A stretch of 64,000 nucleotides of DNA from an uncultured Bacteroidia bacterium (GTDB lineage: Bacteria > Bacteroidota > Bacteroidia > Bacteroidales > UBA932): contig CACZZF010000008.1 of the NCBI GenBank assembly GCA_902785575.1, positions 41,237-105,236 of the forward strand. Direction: 5' to 3'. The notes under the pieces were generated by a model. It was not told the DNA's origin, searched no databases, and was given only the letters and a program-made list of their open reading frames with translations. Of this stretch, positions 34,355-43,692 are shown in pieces (the stretch's first letter is position 1; each line of letters starts with the position of its first letter). A program made the position numbers and the translations under genes.

Positions 34355-36337
34355 CTACTCCAAGACATAGAACCTGAAAACGTAATCACCTCCTCCCAAC
34401 GAATAGAGGATCTTGCCGTTCTTATAAACAATAGACTTGTCAATTCCTCTGCTTCCGGCGGCGAAAAACACATCGCCGTTCTTCGTGATAATTGGTTTGG
34501 AACGCGCCATCAGCCCGTCTTTCGAAGACAATTCATAAATCACCTTATCATTCTTGTAGACAACAATATCCTCCTGGGTGTCCAAGGTTGTCACAACATA
34601 AAGATCCTTACCGTTGAAAGAGAGGTAATGATCTCTATTCCCATCTCTGTCGACATTTATAGAACGGACGTACTTGGCGTTCTTGTAAAGATTCAAGCAG
34701 CCATCCGCCTTTGCCACTACCCACACATTTCCTTCGCTGTCCAAAGCCAAATCAGTAGGCGCCTCCTCAGTCCCACCATGATACATGGTCTGTTCCGTGA
34801 CCTTAAAATCTTTGGAAATAGTCCAAAGTCTTCCCACTCTTGTTCCGAAAGCGTCAAAGCTGTAACCGGCCACATAGGCGGTCCCGTCAGCCGCGACCTC
34901 CATCGCCACGTTCCTATATCCATAATCAGCTGAGAGCATCTCTTCAAACAAAGACTGACCATTCGCGGCGTCATATATATGGATCATGTCATAATCAAAA
35001 TAATACAACCTCCCAGAGGCCACCCCCATAAGATCATAACCTTTATGGAAATTATCTAGCAGTAGAGATCCGTTTTTGTAAATGCCGTCATAAACAAAAC
35101 ATTCATATAGGTCAATTCCATCGGAATAAATATCATCCAAATAGTCTCGGCTACTAATGTACTTTTCTCCATTAAGGAAAACACCGTCGTAAGTCCTGAT
35201 ATACACCTGGGCTCCCAACTGCTGGGAGACGGTGACTTTGCATGTGGCGGTGAAGCCGCCTTCCTCACTCGTCGCGGTGATGTCCGTCTCGCCATTCCCT
35301 TTCGAGGTCACCTTCCCGGCATTGTCAACAGTAGCTACATCCGGGTTGGAAGACTTCCATGTCACGTTCTTGTTCTGAGCATATTCCGGATCGAAAACAA
35401 CCTTAAACTGCTTGGTCTCGCCCTTCTTCATCGTGAGACTGGTGTAAGGGAAAGATATTCCTTTCAGGGTCGGGTCAGGAGTGACCGTCACCTCGCAGAA
35501 GGCCTGTATGGTCTCGTCGGCCATACTTTTGACATAAACTTTCGCGGTACCGGGCTTCAGGGCGGTGATGAGTCCGTTCTTATCAACCGACACAATGCCG
35601 GTGTTGTCCGCAGCCCACTGGACAGACTTGTCACCGAAAGCCTCCGGAGTGAATTTCACCTCGAGTTGCTTGGTCTCACCTTCAACGATTTCGAGCGTGG
35701 CCGGATTCACGGACAAGCCCTCCAGGGCGACCGCCTTGACTGTGACCTTGCAGGTGGCGGTTTTCCCGCCGTCTGAAGTCGTTACGGTTATAGTGGCCTC
35801 ACCAGCTTTGACGGCCGTGACCTTACCGTCCGACACCTTGGCGATATTATTGTCACTGGTGCTCCAGGTGACGACCTGGTTCGTGGCATCCGCGGGCGTG
35901 ATGGTCGCTTTAAGCGTCCCTTCAGCGCCTTCTGTCAGTTCTAATGTGGACTTATTAAGAGTAACGCCTGTTACGGAAACTGTCTTGGCAGTCACTGTGA
36001 CTGAGCATGTGGCCGTCTTGGAACCATCAGTGGTTGTGACAGTTATCGTGGCCGATCCGGCTTTCACGGCGGTCACATTACCGGAATTGTCCACCGTGGC
36101 GACACCAGTATCCGAGGACTTCCAACTAATAGCTTTGTTTGTCGCGTTTGTGGGGGTAATTGTGGCTGTCAACGCTTCCGAGCCTCCTTCTGTGAGGTTA
36201 AGAGATGTTTTATTCAGGGATACTCCTGAGACACCCACTGTCGCTGGAACGGGATCCTCATGTCCGCAAGAAGGCAATGTAAAGGCAAACATCACGACGG
36301 TAATCATCGCTAAAAGAGATCCAAATAGCTTTTCCAT
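34355..36337 (-). CDS. BIG2-repeat lipoprotein with a C-terminal repeat (propeller-like) domain
   Basis: The 660-residue product starts at the ATG at 36337 (MEKLFGSLLAMI), with a lipobox in TLPSC. Four bacterial Ig-like (BIG2) repeats fill about 30-375, each with the pattern LNKTSLNLTEG, ATITPTNATNKAISWKSSD, VATVDNSGNVTAVKAG, TITVTT. The rest (about 385-660) has repeated strands of the type VYKNGKILYSLGG and FDAFGTRVGRLWTISKD, which looks like a beta-propeller. It is probably anchored on the cell surface. A paralogue of the same design is at 54910-56997, and the M64 protein at 48005 shares the BIG2 part. Function is unknown; adhesion or surface binding is a guess. Confidence 0.8.
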   Translation of the reverse strand: MEKLFGSLLAMITVVMFAFTLPSCGHEDPVPATVGVSGVSLNKTSLNLTEGGSEALTATITPTNATNKAISWKSSDTGVATVDNSGNVTAVKAGSATITVTTTDGSKTATCSVTVTAKTVSVTGVTLNKSTLELTEGAEGTLKATITPADATNQVVTWSTSDNNIAKVSDGKVTAVKAGEATITVTTSDGGKTATCKVTVKAVALEGLSVNPATLEIVEGETKQLEVKFTPEAFGDKSVQWAADNTGIVSVDKNGLITALKPGTAKVYVKSMADETIQAFCEVTVTPDPTLKGISFPYTSLTMKKGETKQFKVVFDPEYAQNKNVTWKSSNPDVATVDNAGKVTSKGNGETDITATSEEGGFTATCKVTVSQQLGAQVYIRTYDGVFLNGEKYISSRDYLDDIYSDGIDLYECFVYDGIYKNGSLLLDNFHKGYDLMGVASGRLYYFDYDMIHIYDAANGQSLFEEMLSADYGYRNVAMEVAADGTAYVAGYSFDAFGTRVGRLWTISKDFKVTEQTMYHGGTEEAPTDLALDSEGNVWVVAKADGCLNLYKNAKYVRSINVDRDGNRDHYLSFNGKDLYVVTTLDTQEDIVVYKNDKVIYELSSKDGLMARSKPIITKNGDVFFAAGSRGIDKSIVYKNGKILYSLGGGDYVFRFYVLE

Positions 36338-36377
36338 ATTATAACCAGTTTCCACAAATATAATAAAACCATTTTAA

Positions 36378-36499
36378 TACATGACATAATTTGAGAATAT
36401 CAATGTGTTAGTACTGCCCAGGGCATGCGCCGACAGATTCTTCGCCGCACTCAGAATGACAGGGCAGGATTACAGCGGGACCGGGGTGAGACGCATCGC
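36378..36499. repeat. 122-bp direct repeat, copy A (downstream of the fimbrillin cassette)
   Basis: Matches 38016-38137 in the same orientation with 5 mismatches and no gaps. It contains the last codons of the fucosidase gene (AAMRLTPVPL and a stop, minus strand) and downstream sequence with a dispersed palindromic element (36432-36463). Here those codons are not attached to a fucosidase gene; a stop lies about 20 codons upstream. Confidence 0.9.
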
Positions 36500-36555
36500 C
36501 GCTGCCTTCCGGAACCAGTCCAAGGTTTTCAATATCGAGGTTGTCTAAAAGGGAA

Positions 36556-36690
36556 TCAATCTTCTTCCATTTCCCGGTCGGCAATGCCGGGAGTACTGAA
36601 AATAGAATCACCGGACGCGCATATGATGTTGCCGTTTTCCAGTTCGATCTCGACGGTCAGTGTCTCAGGTCTGATATATTCTGCTTTCAT
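36556..36690 (-). CDS. Small 44-residue protein next to fimbrillin
   Basis: An ATG at 36690 opens a 44-codon frame ending TGA at 36556. The product starts MKAEYIRPETLTVEIELENG and contains IICASGDSIFS. Tiny proteins beginning M-K-x-x-Y-x-x-P-x-x-x-x-x-x-[IL]E with a later [CS]S-G-D segment are common beside surface-protein genes in Bacteroidales. Their function is not established. It begins 14 bp after the fimbrillin stop, so it is probably co-transcribed. It lies inside the region bounded by the 122-bp direct repeats. Confidence 0.7.
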   Translation of the reverse strand: MKAEYIRPETLTVEIELENGNIICASGDSIFSTPGIADREMEED

Positions 36691-36704
36691 GATCGGGTCG
36701 TTCT

Positions 36705-37946
36705 TTAGTCAGTGGGAATAATGATGGGGACAAACGGAGCATAGAAGTCCTTTCCGTTGCTGTACTTCATCTTGTCCATTCTGACATTGATGACATTCGT
36801 CTTGTTGAAGCCGAAGCCGTTGGCCATCTCCAGCGGGATGAAAACCTCTTCGACATTCTCCTCGGTGCCGTTGGCGGCTGCCTCTGCATTCCGGTGGTTC
36901 AGGATACTTTCGAGGACGACGTTCATGCACCAGTCCGAGTCCGTCGGGACAATCATCCCGAGCACCTTGTCGTTGAGCCAGTCGTCATTGTCCGTCGACG
37001 CGAATCCCTCATAGAAGTCAGTGTACATCTCCTTGGCTTCAATATAGTCGTCTTCATCGGAATCCTCGTCGAGACAAGCCAGATCATAATAGGTCGGTGT
37101 GTCTTTGGTCCTGTATTCGACGATCTGGCAGGTGACGCCGATGTAGCTGTTGTTCAACGGATGTCCGGAAGTGCCATCTGTATCCCAAGGTGTCGGTTTA
37201 TGTGGCAAGACATAGATATCTCCATCAATATTCTCGTCCAGCGAAATGAAGTCAGCAACGGCGGAAGGCTTGAAATCCACAGGAGTCTTCAGGTCAATGA
37301 CAATATCTTTATATCCGGCATCTTCCGGATCGACGGTCCAGGGGACGGTTGCGAAATCCGCGAAATCGAAGGTGCCTTTGGTGGCAATATGATGCAGCGT
37401 GATCCTGACTACGTGGATACGGAGATCATTCTCGCCGCCGCGCGCCTCCTTGTCGTAGCCGATCTTGAACTTGACCGAAGAAAGGGCGTGCTTGAAGAGC
37501 AGGGACACGGGCGTGCCGGCTTCATTGTCCTCGCTCAGGGCAACCAGCAGGTCTTTCTGCTCGCTGATGTCGGTCGGGACGGTGTACACGAACTTTCCGT
37601 CTTCGATGGCCGGAGCGTCTTCCGTGTTGTCACAGGTCGCATAGAAGGTATGCGTGTCCGTGCCGCCCGGCCAGCACAGGTCTTCGTGCCCAGTGGCTAT
37701 CCAGCCGCTTCCGGGATTCGTGAACAGGAAGTTGTCCATCCACTTGTTGGAAGCACCCTGGACGCCCACCATATTGAAGGAACTGATGAAGGAGATCGCT
37801 TCGCCGCGGGTCCCGTCGTTGTTGACAACATGGATGACAAACGGTTCCCCCGGATCCGGGGTCTCAAGAGAATTATGCTCTTTGGTGCAGCCCACGAGGA
37901 CAGCAACCATCGTCAGCAGAGCTGCTGGCAGGAAAGGAGTCTTCAT
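36705..37946 (-). CDS. Fimbrillin-family (Mfa1-like) lipoprotein
   Basis: The 413-residue protein has a lipoprotein signal (VAVLVGC, Cys20). The Mfa-like fimbrillin pattern follows: RGEAISFISSFNMVGVQG near 50, TFYATCDNTEDAPAIEDGKFVYTVPTDISEQKDLLVAL in the middle, and the typical LLFKHALSSVKFKIGYD strand around 145-160. Fimbrillins are secreted as lipoproteins and polymerise after cleavage into type V pili; single genes such as this may make tip or short-fibre subunits. With the small gene 36556 it forms a cassette between 122-bp direct repeats, so it may have been gained or duplicated recently. No anchor or Mfa2-like gene lies nearby. Confidence 0.82.
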   Translation of the reverse strand: MKTPFLPAALLTMVAVLVGCTKEHNSLETPDPGEPFVIHVVNNDGTRGEAISFISSFNMVGVQGASNKWMDNFLFTNPGSGWIATGHEDLCWPGGTDTHTFYATCDNTEDAPAIEDGKFVYTVPTDISEQKDLLVALSEDNEAGTPVSLLFKHALSSVKFKIGYDKEARGGENDLRIHVVRITLHHIATKGTFDFADFATVPWTVDPEDAGYKDIVIDLKTPVDFKPSAVADFISLDENIDGDIYVLPHKPTPWDTDGTSGHPLNNSYIGVTCQIVEYRTKDTPTYYDLACLDEDSDEDDYIEAKEMYTDFYEGFASTDNDDWLNDKVLGMIVPTDSDWCMNVVLESILNHRNAEAAANGTEENVEEVFIPLEMANGFGFNKTNVINVRMDKMKYSNGKDFYAPFVPIIIPTD

Positions 37947-38015
37947 ATCGGGGAATATTTGCGTCTAAGATAAACAAACATTTCGAAGTATACAAGGATG
38001 GAAATATATTATTAG

Positions 38016-38137
38016 TACATGACTAAATTTAAGAATATCAATGTGTTAGTACTGCCCAGGGCATGCGCCGACAGATTCTTCGCCGCACTAAGAATGACAG
38101 GGCAGGATTACAGCGGGACCGGGGTGAGGCGCATCGC
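38016..38137. repeat. 122-bp direct repeat, copy B (overlaps the fucosidase 3' end)
   Basis: Copy B holds the functional end of the fucosidase gene (stop at 38108) and 92 bases beyond it. It is 96 percent identical to 36378-36499. The two copies lie 1,638 bases apart and bracket the fimbrillin cassette. Confidence 0.9.
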
Positions 38138-39847
38138 GGCGACTCGGGCGGAGGGGATGTCCCCGTCAGTAGCCCTAAGGGAGAATGTGTGGACTCCTGG
38201 GGAATCAATTTTGGCCCAGCCCAACGGATACCAAGCGTACGCCCTTGTGGCGTCATGCTCATTTACGACCGCCTCCTGTCCATCAATCGACATCCTCCAT
38301 TCGACCCAGCCTTCCGGAACCATTCCAAGATATTCAAGATCAATGTTATAAACTCCAGGTTCCTTAATCTCGACAGTCCATGTCACAGTCGACTCCCCTT
38401 TGAGATCCTGAGCCACGTTCCTGGTTTTCCACTCTCCGAATTTCTCCATCCATCCGGAGCGCTGAACCTTACAATTCTCAACCGAAGCGAACTCGACCGG
38501 CAGGACAGTGGTTCCCGACGGGTCTGCCGCCAATGTGCCGTCAACCTCCACTTCCCCGCCAAACGTCAGCTCAATCACAGAGGCGTATTCATCGGGTCTT
38601 TCGAAAGGCAGTTTGATACGCAGCCATCCGTCTTCGGAGGAGAACCGCAGTTTCTTACCATGCAGACGAGCCGACTTCACAGGCGTCTTAAGGCCTGGAA
38701 CCCAGAGGTTTCCGTCAGATGGCCAATCAAATACCACCAACTCGACCTTGTCACCTTGAGTCACGGCATCGCCCCACGGCAAAGCATGTCCCCATGGAGA
38801 GGGGCCAGCTTTATACACGGCCTCCGGGTGGGAATGGACCCACTTTCCTGACTTCCTCAAAGCCGCGGCGGCCATCGGATGGATCCTGCCTTTGGAGTCG
38901 GGTCCCACATTGAGCATCCAAGTGCCTCCACGGGCTATGGTGGAAACCAAAGTGCGGACTATGAAATCCGGCGTTTTCCACTCGTTGTCATATCGGGAAT
39001 ATCCCCATCCGACCTGGGTCACGTCTATTCCTTCCCAGCGTCCCTCATGGTTAGCGACAGGTACCTCCATGTCACCCAACGTCTCATAATCACCCAAGCC
39101 GTTACCCACTCGGCTGGAAACCAAAGCATTCGGCTGGTTTTTCCTGACTATGTCAACCAGTTCCTGGGAATATTCCAACGACATGTTCCCAGGAGTGTCA
39201 AACCAGATCAGCTGAATGTCTCCGTATTTGGTGGTCAGTTCCTCAACTTGAGGGACACATTTTGTCCTGAAGTATTCGTCAAAAGAAACCTCTCGCCCAG
39301 AGGCGTCTTTCCCGGGCCCGTTTCCTCCTCCCGGAGCGGTCCAGTCCTGGAACTGGGAATAATAGAATCCGATCCCGAGGCCTTCACGATGGCAGGCCTC
39401 AGCCAGTTCGGCCATCAGGTCCCGCTTCAGAGGAGTGGCGTCAACTATGTCAAAATCACTTGCTTCCGTGTCGAACATCGCAAAACCCTCATGGTGTTTG
39501 GCGGTGATGATAATATATTTCATCCCGGCATCCTTCGCGATAGATACAATCTCATTGGCGTCGAACTCCGAAGGGTTGAACGAAGCGGCCTGGGCCATAT
39601 ATTCATCCACCGGGATGCCCGCCTGCGCGCCATTCATGATCCATTCGGCATTGCCATAATAGATCTTTCCTTTCCAGACTCCCTCGAGAGAGGAATACAA
39701 TCCGAAATGGATGAACATGGCATAGTTGCCATCCTCGAAAAGAATCTCCTGAGGGGAACGGTTGTCTGCCGTGGTCTGAGGAATCTGTCTCTCGCAGGAG
39801 ACTAAAAGCAAAGCGATTAGGGCAAACGCCCAAAAGGTTTTTCTCAT
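38108..39847 (-). CDS. GH29 alpha-L-fucosidase lipoprotein
   Basis: The 579-residue product starts at the ATG at 39847 (MRKTFWAFALIALLLVSC, lipobox Cys18). The GH29 barrel (about 25-340) shows FIHFGLYSSLEGVWKG, AKHHEGFAMFDTEASDFD, YYSQFQDWTAPGG and the nucleophile aspartate in IQLIWFDTPG. A C-terminal beta domain (about 440-579; TVEIKEPGVYNIDLEYLG, SIDGQEAVV) is likely a carbohydrate-binding module. The enzyme removes alpha-L-fucose, for example from N-glycans or mucins, which fits the mannosidases nearby. It lies 4 bp after the radical SAM gene. Its last codons are part of the 122-bp repeat. Confidence 0.9.
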   Translation of the reverse strand: MRKTFWAFALIALLLVSCERQIPQTTADNRSPQEILFEDGNYAMFIHFGLYSSLEGVWKGKIYYGNAEWIMNGAQAGIPVDEYMAQAASFNPSEFDANEIVSIAKDAGMKYIIITAKHHEGFAMFDTEASDFDIVDATPLKRDLMAELAEACHREGLGIGFYYSQFQDWTAPGGGNGPGKDASGREVSFDEYFRTKCVPQVEELTTKYGDIQLIWFDTPGNMSLEYSQELVDIVRKNQPNALVSSRVGNGLGDYETLGDMEVPVANHEGRWEGIDVTQVGWGYSRYDNEWKTPDFIVRTLVSTIARGGTWMLNVGPDSKGRIHPMAAAALRKSGKWVHSHPEAVYKAGPSPWGHALPWGDAVTQGDKVELVVFDWPSDGNLWVPGLKTPVKSARLHGKKLRFSSEDGWLRIKLPFERPDEYASVIELTFGGEVEVDGTLAADPSGTTVLPVEFASVENCKVQRSGWMEKFGEWKTRNVAQDLKGESTVTWTVEIKEPGVYNIDLEYLGMVPEGWVEWRMSIDGQEAVVNEHDATRAYAWYPLGWAKIDSPGVHTFSLRATDGDIPSARVAAMRLTPVPL

Positions 39848-39851
39848 ATTA

Positions 39852-40844
39852 TCAGTTATTAGCATTATACAATCTTCCCTGGAAGGTGTCTCGCTCCTCC
39901 AGGCGCTGGTCCAGAAGTTTAAGGATGCCGTCGTTGCGTATCAGGCCCCAAGGAGTCTCGGAAACGAATCGGGGCGGAACCTCACCAGCGACCCGCTCAA
40001 CGCACAGATCCGGGCGAAGTCTCTCAAGAATATCGATCACAAGGTCGAGATAATCGTCCAGCCCGAGCCTGAGGAAATCTTCCGGGCAAGCGGCATATTC
40101 CTTTTCCATCCTGGTGCCTTTGACTATCTGGAGCTGATGGAACTTAATGGATGTCAGCGGCAAAGATGAGATGGTGGCGCATTGGTCAAGCAACATCTGG
40201 CGTGTCTCGCCTGGCAAGCCGAGGATGAAATGGGCACCGACATCCAGTCCCCGCTCCGCCGTCATTTCCACAGCCTTCCTGGCGCATTCGAAGTCATGCC
40301 CGCGGTTAATCCGCATCAGTGTCACATCGTAGCACGATTCGATTCCATACTCCACCACAACGATAGGACGTCTCTTTTCGTCGGCGAAAACCCCTCCGCC
40401 GTCCTGCGCTTGACCGCCGCTTAAAGAGGCCAGGTAGTCAAGTTTCTCTTCATTGACGCAGTCCGGACGAGTGCCGATAACCAGACCGACCACAGAAGGA
40501 TGGGAAAGAGCTTCCCCATAAAGCTCCCTGAGTTTCGCCAAAGGAGCGTAAGTATTTGAATATGACTGGAAATATGCAAGATAATGGGTAACCTTCGGAT
40601 ACCTTCGACGATGAAACTCTATTCCCTCGTCAATCTGCTGGTGGAGAGTCTTCCCAGGTACGCTGTATCCAGGATGGAAAGCGGCGTTGTCGCAATATGT
40701 GCAGCCACCGGTGCCAAGCGTCCCGTCGCGATTGGGGCAAGAGAACCCTGCGTCAATCACAAGTTTCTGCAGCCGCTCACCGTAAATCCTGCGGTAGCGG
40801 CCGGCCGAGGTGTTGTATCTTTTGCCTTCGGGGAAGCCGAACAT
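39852..40844 (-). CDS. Radical SAM protein of the TIGR01212 (YhcC-like) family
   Basis: The 330-residue cytoplasmic protein has the radical SAM cluster motif in CPNRDGTLGTGGCTYC (near 35-50; three Cys). The family pattern includes ITHYLAYFQSYSNTYA-type sequence (here VTHYLAYFQSYSNTYA), GTRPDCV, VVEYGIESC and GAHFILGLPGET. Members of this family are widespread and have no settled reaction. It is divergent from the NlpC/P60 gene and is followed after 4 bp by the fucosidase, probably a loose operon without a shared function. Confidence 0.9.
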   Translation of the reverse strand: MFGFPEGKRYNTSAGRYRRIYGERLQKLVIDAGFSCPNRDGTLGTGGCTYCDNAAFHPGYSVPGKTLHQQIDEGIEFHRRRYPKVTHYLAYFQSYSNTYAPLAKLRELYGEALSHPSVVGLVIGTRPDCVNEEKLDYLASLSGGQAQDGGGVFADEKRRPIVVVEYGIESCYDVTLMRINRGHDFECARKAVEMTAERGLDVGAHFILGLPGETRQMLLDQCATISSLPLTSIKFHQLQIVKGTRMEKEYAACPEDFLRLGLDDYLDLVIDILERLRPDLCVERVAGEVPPRFVSETPWGLIRNDGILKLLDQRLEERDTFQGRLYNANN

Positions 40845-40922
40845 TGGTGTATTCTTTATCCAGACCTTAAAGTTACATTAAAAATCTCTATCTTAGCAAT
40901 CAGATCCATCAAAGAGATTGAC

Positions 40923-42035
40923 ATGAGAAGCCTTTTGACCAGTGTTTTCGCCATTTCGGCATTGTTTTTTATTCCTCTAGCCATTCAAGCCCAGGACAAT
41001 AAGCCGAAACATCTGACTTTCACCGATAAAGAACTTGCGGTGGCCCCGACCAAGGCGGTCGTTGAACTGTCCGCCAATTTCATGCGGGAGAAGCCCGAAT
41101 ACGAGGCCGAGCTCGGCGACCAAGCCCTTATGGGGACAATCGTGGAAGTGCTGGAGAACAAAGACGGATGGGCGAAAATCAAGTCACCAGAGCCTTACAC
41201 AGCATGGGTGGACAACCGTGGGCTCGTGATGATGACCGATGCGGAAATCGCTGATTATCTGGAGGCTCCGAAATATATTTGCACCGCGTTGAGGTCAACT
41301 ATCTATGAGGAACCGTCGCTGGATTCACGAATAGTCTCCGAGTTCCTCCTCGGGGACATAGTCAGGATTATGTACAAGACAATCACACATACCAAAGGCA
41401 GCCTTAAAGGTTACGAGGAAGGCAGAGTCGTGCTGAAGAAAAAGTTCGTCGGAGTCGTGCTGCCATCCGGGAAAACCGGTTATGTGCCTGCGAAGGACGT
41501 GGATGTTTTCTACAAATGGGCAAAAGACAAATATACCCGCCTGAATAACGTGAACGCTTTCAGGAAAGACATTGTCGAGACCGCTATGCGGTTCATCGGG
41601 GTCCCATACATGTGGGGTGGCACATCGGTCAAGAATACCGACTGCAGCGGATTGACCAGAAGCGTGTTCTTCGCTAACGGTGTGCTGCTGCCCCGCAACG
41701 CGTCCCAGCAAGGCAGAATCGGGGAAAACCTGCCTTTATTCAGTGCCGAGGGAGATGTGATTTGGGATGCCTTGCTGCCAGGTGACTTGGTCTTCTGGGG
41801 GCGTGAGGCAGCCGACGGGGTTCCAGCCAAGGCCACTCATGTTGGAATATACATCGGCGAAGGACGCTTCATACATTCTTCTTATATGGTAAGGATCAGT
41901 TCGTTGGATCCATCCTCACCTGATTATTATGACAGGAAACCGCTTTGCGCCCGCAGGATTGCCGGCCAAGTTGACACAAAAGACTCAGGAATAATCTCCG
42001 TTTTCGCCAGCCCGGACTATATCCAGTTAAAATAA
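40923..42035 (+). CDS. NlpC/P60-family cell-wall endopeptidase with SH3-like domains
   Basis: The 370-residue protein from the ATG at 40923 has a signal peptide (to AIQAQ). The longer frame open from 40584 is antisense to the radical SAM gene and is rejected. Two SH3-like segments (about 35-110 and 115-205; ALMGTIVEVLENKDGWAKIKS, LLGDIVRIMYK) precede a C40 catalytic domain (about 215-350) with Cys241 in NTDCSGLTRS and His306 in KATHVGIYIG. Such enzymes cut the D-Glu to diamino-acid bond in cell-wall peptides, often in recycling. A near-consensus TATCTTAG lies 33 bases before the start codon. Confidence 0.88.
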   Translation: MRSLLTSVFAISALFFIPLAIQAQDNKPKHLTFTDKELAVAPTKAVVELSANFMREKPEYEAELGDQALMGTIVEVLENKDGWAKIKSPEPYTAWVDNRGLVMMTDAEIADYLEAPKYICTALRSTIYEEPSLDSRIVSEFLLGDIVRIMYKTITHTKGSLKGYEEGRVVLKKKFVGVVLPSGKTGYVPAKDVDVFYKWAKDKYTRLNNVNAFRKDIVETAMRFIGVPYMWGGTSVKNTDCSGLTRSVFFANGVLLPRNASQQGRIGENLPLFSAEGDVIWDALLPGDLVFWGREAADGVPAKATHVGIYIGEGRFIHSSYMVRISSLDPSSPDYYDRKPLCARRIAGQVDTKDSGIISVFASPDYIQLK

Positions 42036-42061
42036 TACAAGGCAGATTTTAGACAAAAATA

Positions 42062-42094
42062 TTTGGCGGCTTATTTATTATTTCCTTATATTTG
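42062..42094 (+). promoter_or_regulatory. Bacteroides-type promoter of the SLC13 gene
   Basis: TTTG (42062-42065), 21 bases, then TATATTTG (42087-42094). Transcription would start near 42101, 34 bases before the ATG at 42135. Confidence 0.65.
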
Positions 42095-42134
42095 AGAGAC
42101 ACAACCAGTTTAATACAAATTAAATCTAGCGTTT

Positions 42135-43682
42135 ATGAAACCTGGTGCGGAACAAGAATCTTCTTTTGATCGCAAAAGGCACATTTTCGGTGCGTTTGCA
42201 GGGCCTATCTGCGCCCTATTGGTTTATTTGATCCCTATTGCCGGATTGAGTGTGGAGGCTCACAAATTGCTGGCCATCGTGACATTCGTGGCCTTCTGGT
42301 GGATCTGTGAACCGGTACCCATTCCGGTGACATCCCTTATAGGCCCCACTCTCTGCGTCATCTTCGGCGTAGTATCGGCTACGGATGCTTTCAAAGCCTT
42401 CGCAAACCCTATGATCTTCCTGTTCATGGGAGGTTTCTTAATCGCTAAAGGCATGATGGTCAACGGCCTTGACAAACGCATTGCCTATGGTATCATGTCA
42501 ATGAAATGGGTGGGAGATTCACCCAGAAGGATATTCCTGGCCATCGGTCTCGCGTGCATGCTGTGTTCCGGGTGGATCAGCAACACCGCCACCGCCGCCA
42601 TGATGTTCCCCATCGCCCTCGGCTTGCTTGAGGCTATCCGTGAGATGATGGCCGCCAATGGCAAGGAGATTGACCTGAGAAGCTATAAATATGCCACCGG
42701 CCTGATGTTGATGACCGCATACGCCTGCTCCATCGGAGGTGTGCTCACCCCTATCGGCACTCCCCCGAACATCATCATGATCGGATTTATCAGGGAGCTT
42801 GCGCCTGAGGCTCCACAGATCACATTCTTCAACTGGATGGTCTGGGGTCTCATCGCCATGGTGCTTTATTTCGTCGTCACTTATTTTGTCCTTTGGAAGA
42901 TGTTCCCCGCTGATGTCAAGCACATTGACGGCGCCCAGGAGTTTATCCAGGAGCACAGGAACAACTTAGGCAAATGGACCCGCGCGCAGAAGAACACCCT
43001 AATCGCTTTCATCGTGGCTGTTGTCTTGTGGGTTCTTCCCGGCATACTCAACGCCATCCAGAGCATTGCTCCCAATGCCATAGATGGCGAATTATTAAAG
43101 ACCTACAACAAGCATTTCCCTGAAGCGGTCGCCGCTATGGTCGGTGGTTTGCTTCTGTTCCTCTTGCCGACAGACATCAAGAAAGGCGAGATGACTCTCA
43201 AATGGAAGGAAGGAGTCGCAGGTATCGACTGGGGTACGCTTCTGCTCTTCGGTGGCGGTCTCGCTATTGGAGGAATGGTGTTCTCCACCGGTCTATCGAA
43301 ATGGATCGGCGAGTCCTTGACCAGCGCTTTGGGAGGTCATCCTTCAGAATATCTCTTCCTCACCTTGTTCGCTGTCACAGCTCTGTTCCTTTCTGAGCTT
43401 ACATCCAATACCGCTGTCGCGAACCTGATGGGACCTATCGCTATCGCCACTGCCGTTTCACTGGGCTTCAGCCCTGTGCCGGTCTGTGTCGTCATGGCCC
43501 TGTGCACGTCGCTTGCCTTCATGCTTCCGGTCTCCACACCACCGAACGCCATCACCTATTCTTCAGGCTACATACCTATCACGAAGATGATCAAGGCAGG
43601 TGTTCTCCTCGACATTATCGGAGTGTTCTTAATCACTATACCTCTGGTATACTTCCTTGTAAAGGCAATTATGGGTGTATAA
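42135..43682 (+). CDS. SLC13/DASS-family sodium-coupled anion (dicarboxylate) symporter
   Basis: The 515-residue membrane protein has about eleven hydrophobic segments and the two signature SNT motifs of the family, SNTATA (149-154) and SNTAVA (424-429), with GTPPNIIMIG and STPPNAITYSSG loops that bind sodium and substrate. Family members import succinate, malate, citrate or sulfate. The dicarboxylate type is likely from the SNT motifs. It has its own promoter and is followed after 10 bp by a nitroreductase gene, probably without functional link. Confidence 0.92.
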   Translation: MKPGAEQESSFDRKRHIFGAFAGPICALLVYLIPIAGLSVEAHKLLAIVTFVAFWWICEPVPIPVTSLIGPTLCVIFGVVSATDAFKAFANPMIFLFMGGFLIAKGMMVNGLDKRIAYGIMSMKWVGDSPRRIFLAIGLACMLCSGWISNTATAAMMFPIALGLLEAIREMMAANGKEIDLRSYKYATGLMLMTAYACSIGGVLTPIGTPPNIIMIGFIRELAPEAPQITFFNWMVWGLIAMVLYFVVTYFVLWKMFPADVKHIDGAQEFIQEHRNNLGKWTRAQKNTLIAFIVAVVLWVLPGILNAIQSIAPNAIDGELLKTYNKHFPEAVAAMVGGLLLFLLPTDIKKGEMTLKWKEGVAGIDWGTLLLFGGGLAIGGMVFSTGLSKWIGESLTSALGGHPSEYLFLTLFAVTALFLSELTSNTAVANLMGPIAIATAVSLGFSPVPVCVVMALCTSLAFMLPVSTPPNAITYSSGYIPITKMIKAGVLLDIIGVFLITIPLVYFLVKAIMGV

Positions 43683-43692
43683 TATTTTAGAT

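Noticed and set aside
36408..36611. Minus-strand 67-residue frame across direct repeat copy A
   Set aside because: It overlaps the repeat and the end of the better-supported 44-residue gene, and reads the orphan fucosidase codons out of frame.
36894..37973. Plus-strand 359-residue frame
   Set aside because: Antisense to the fimbrillin gene, which has a signal peptide and family motifs.
40584..40922. N-terminal extension of the NlpC/P60 gene
   Set aside because: The extension is antisense to the radical SAM gene, and the ATG at 40923 gives a clean signal peptide.
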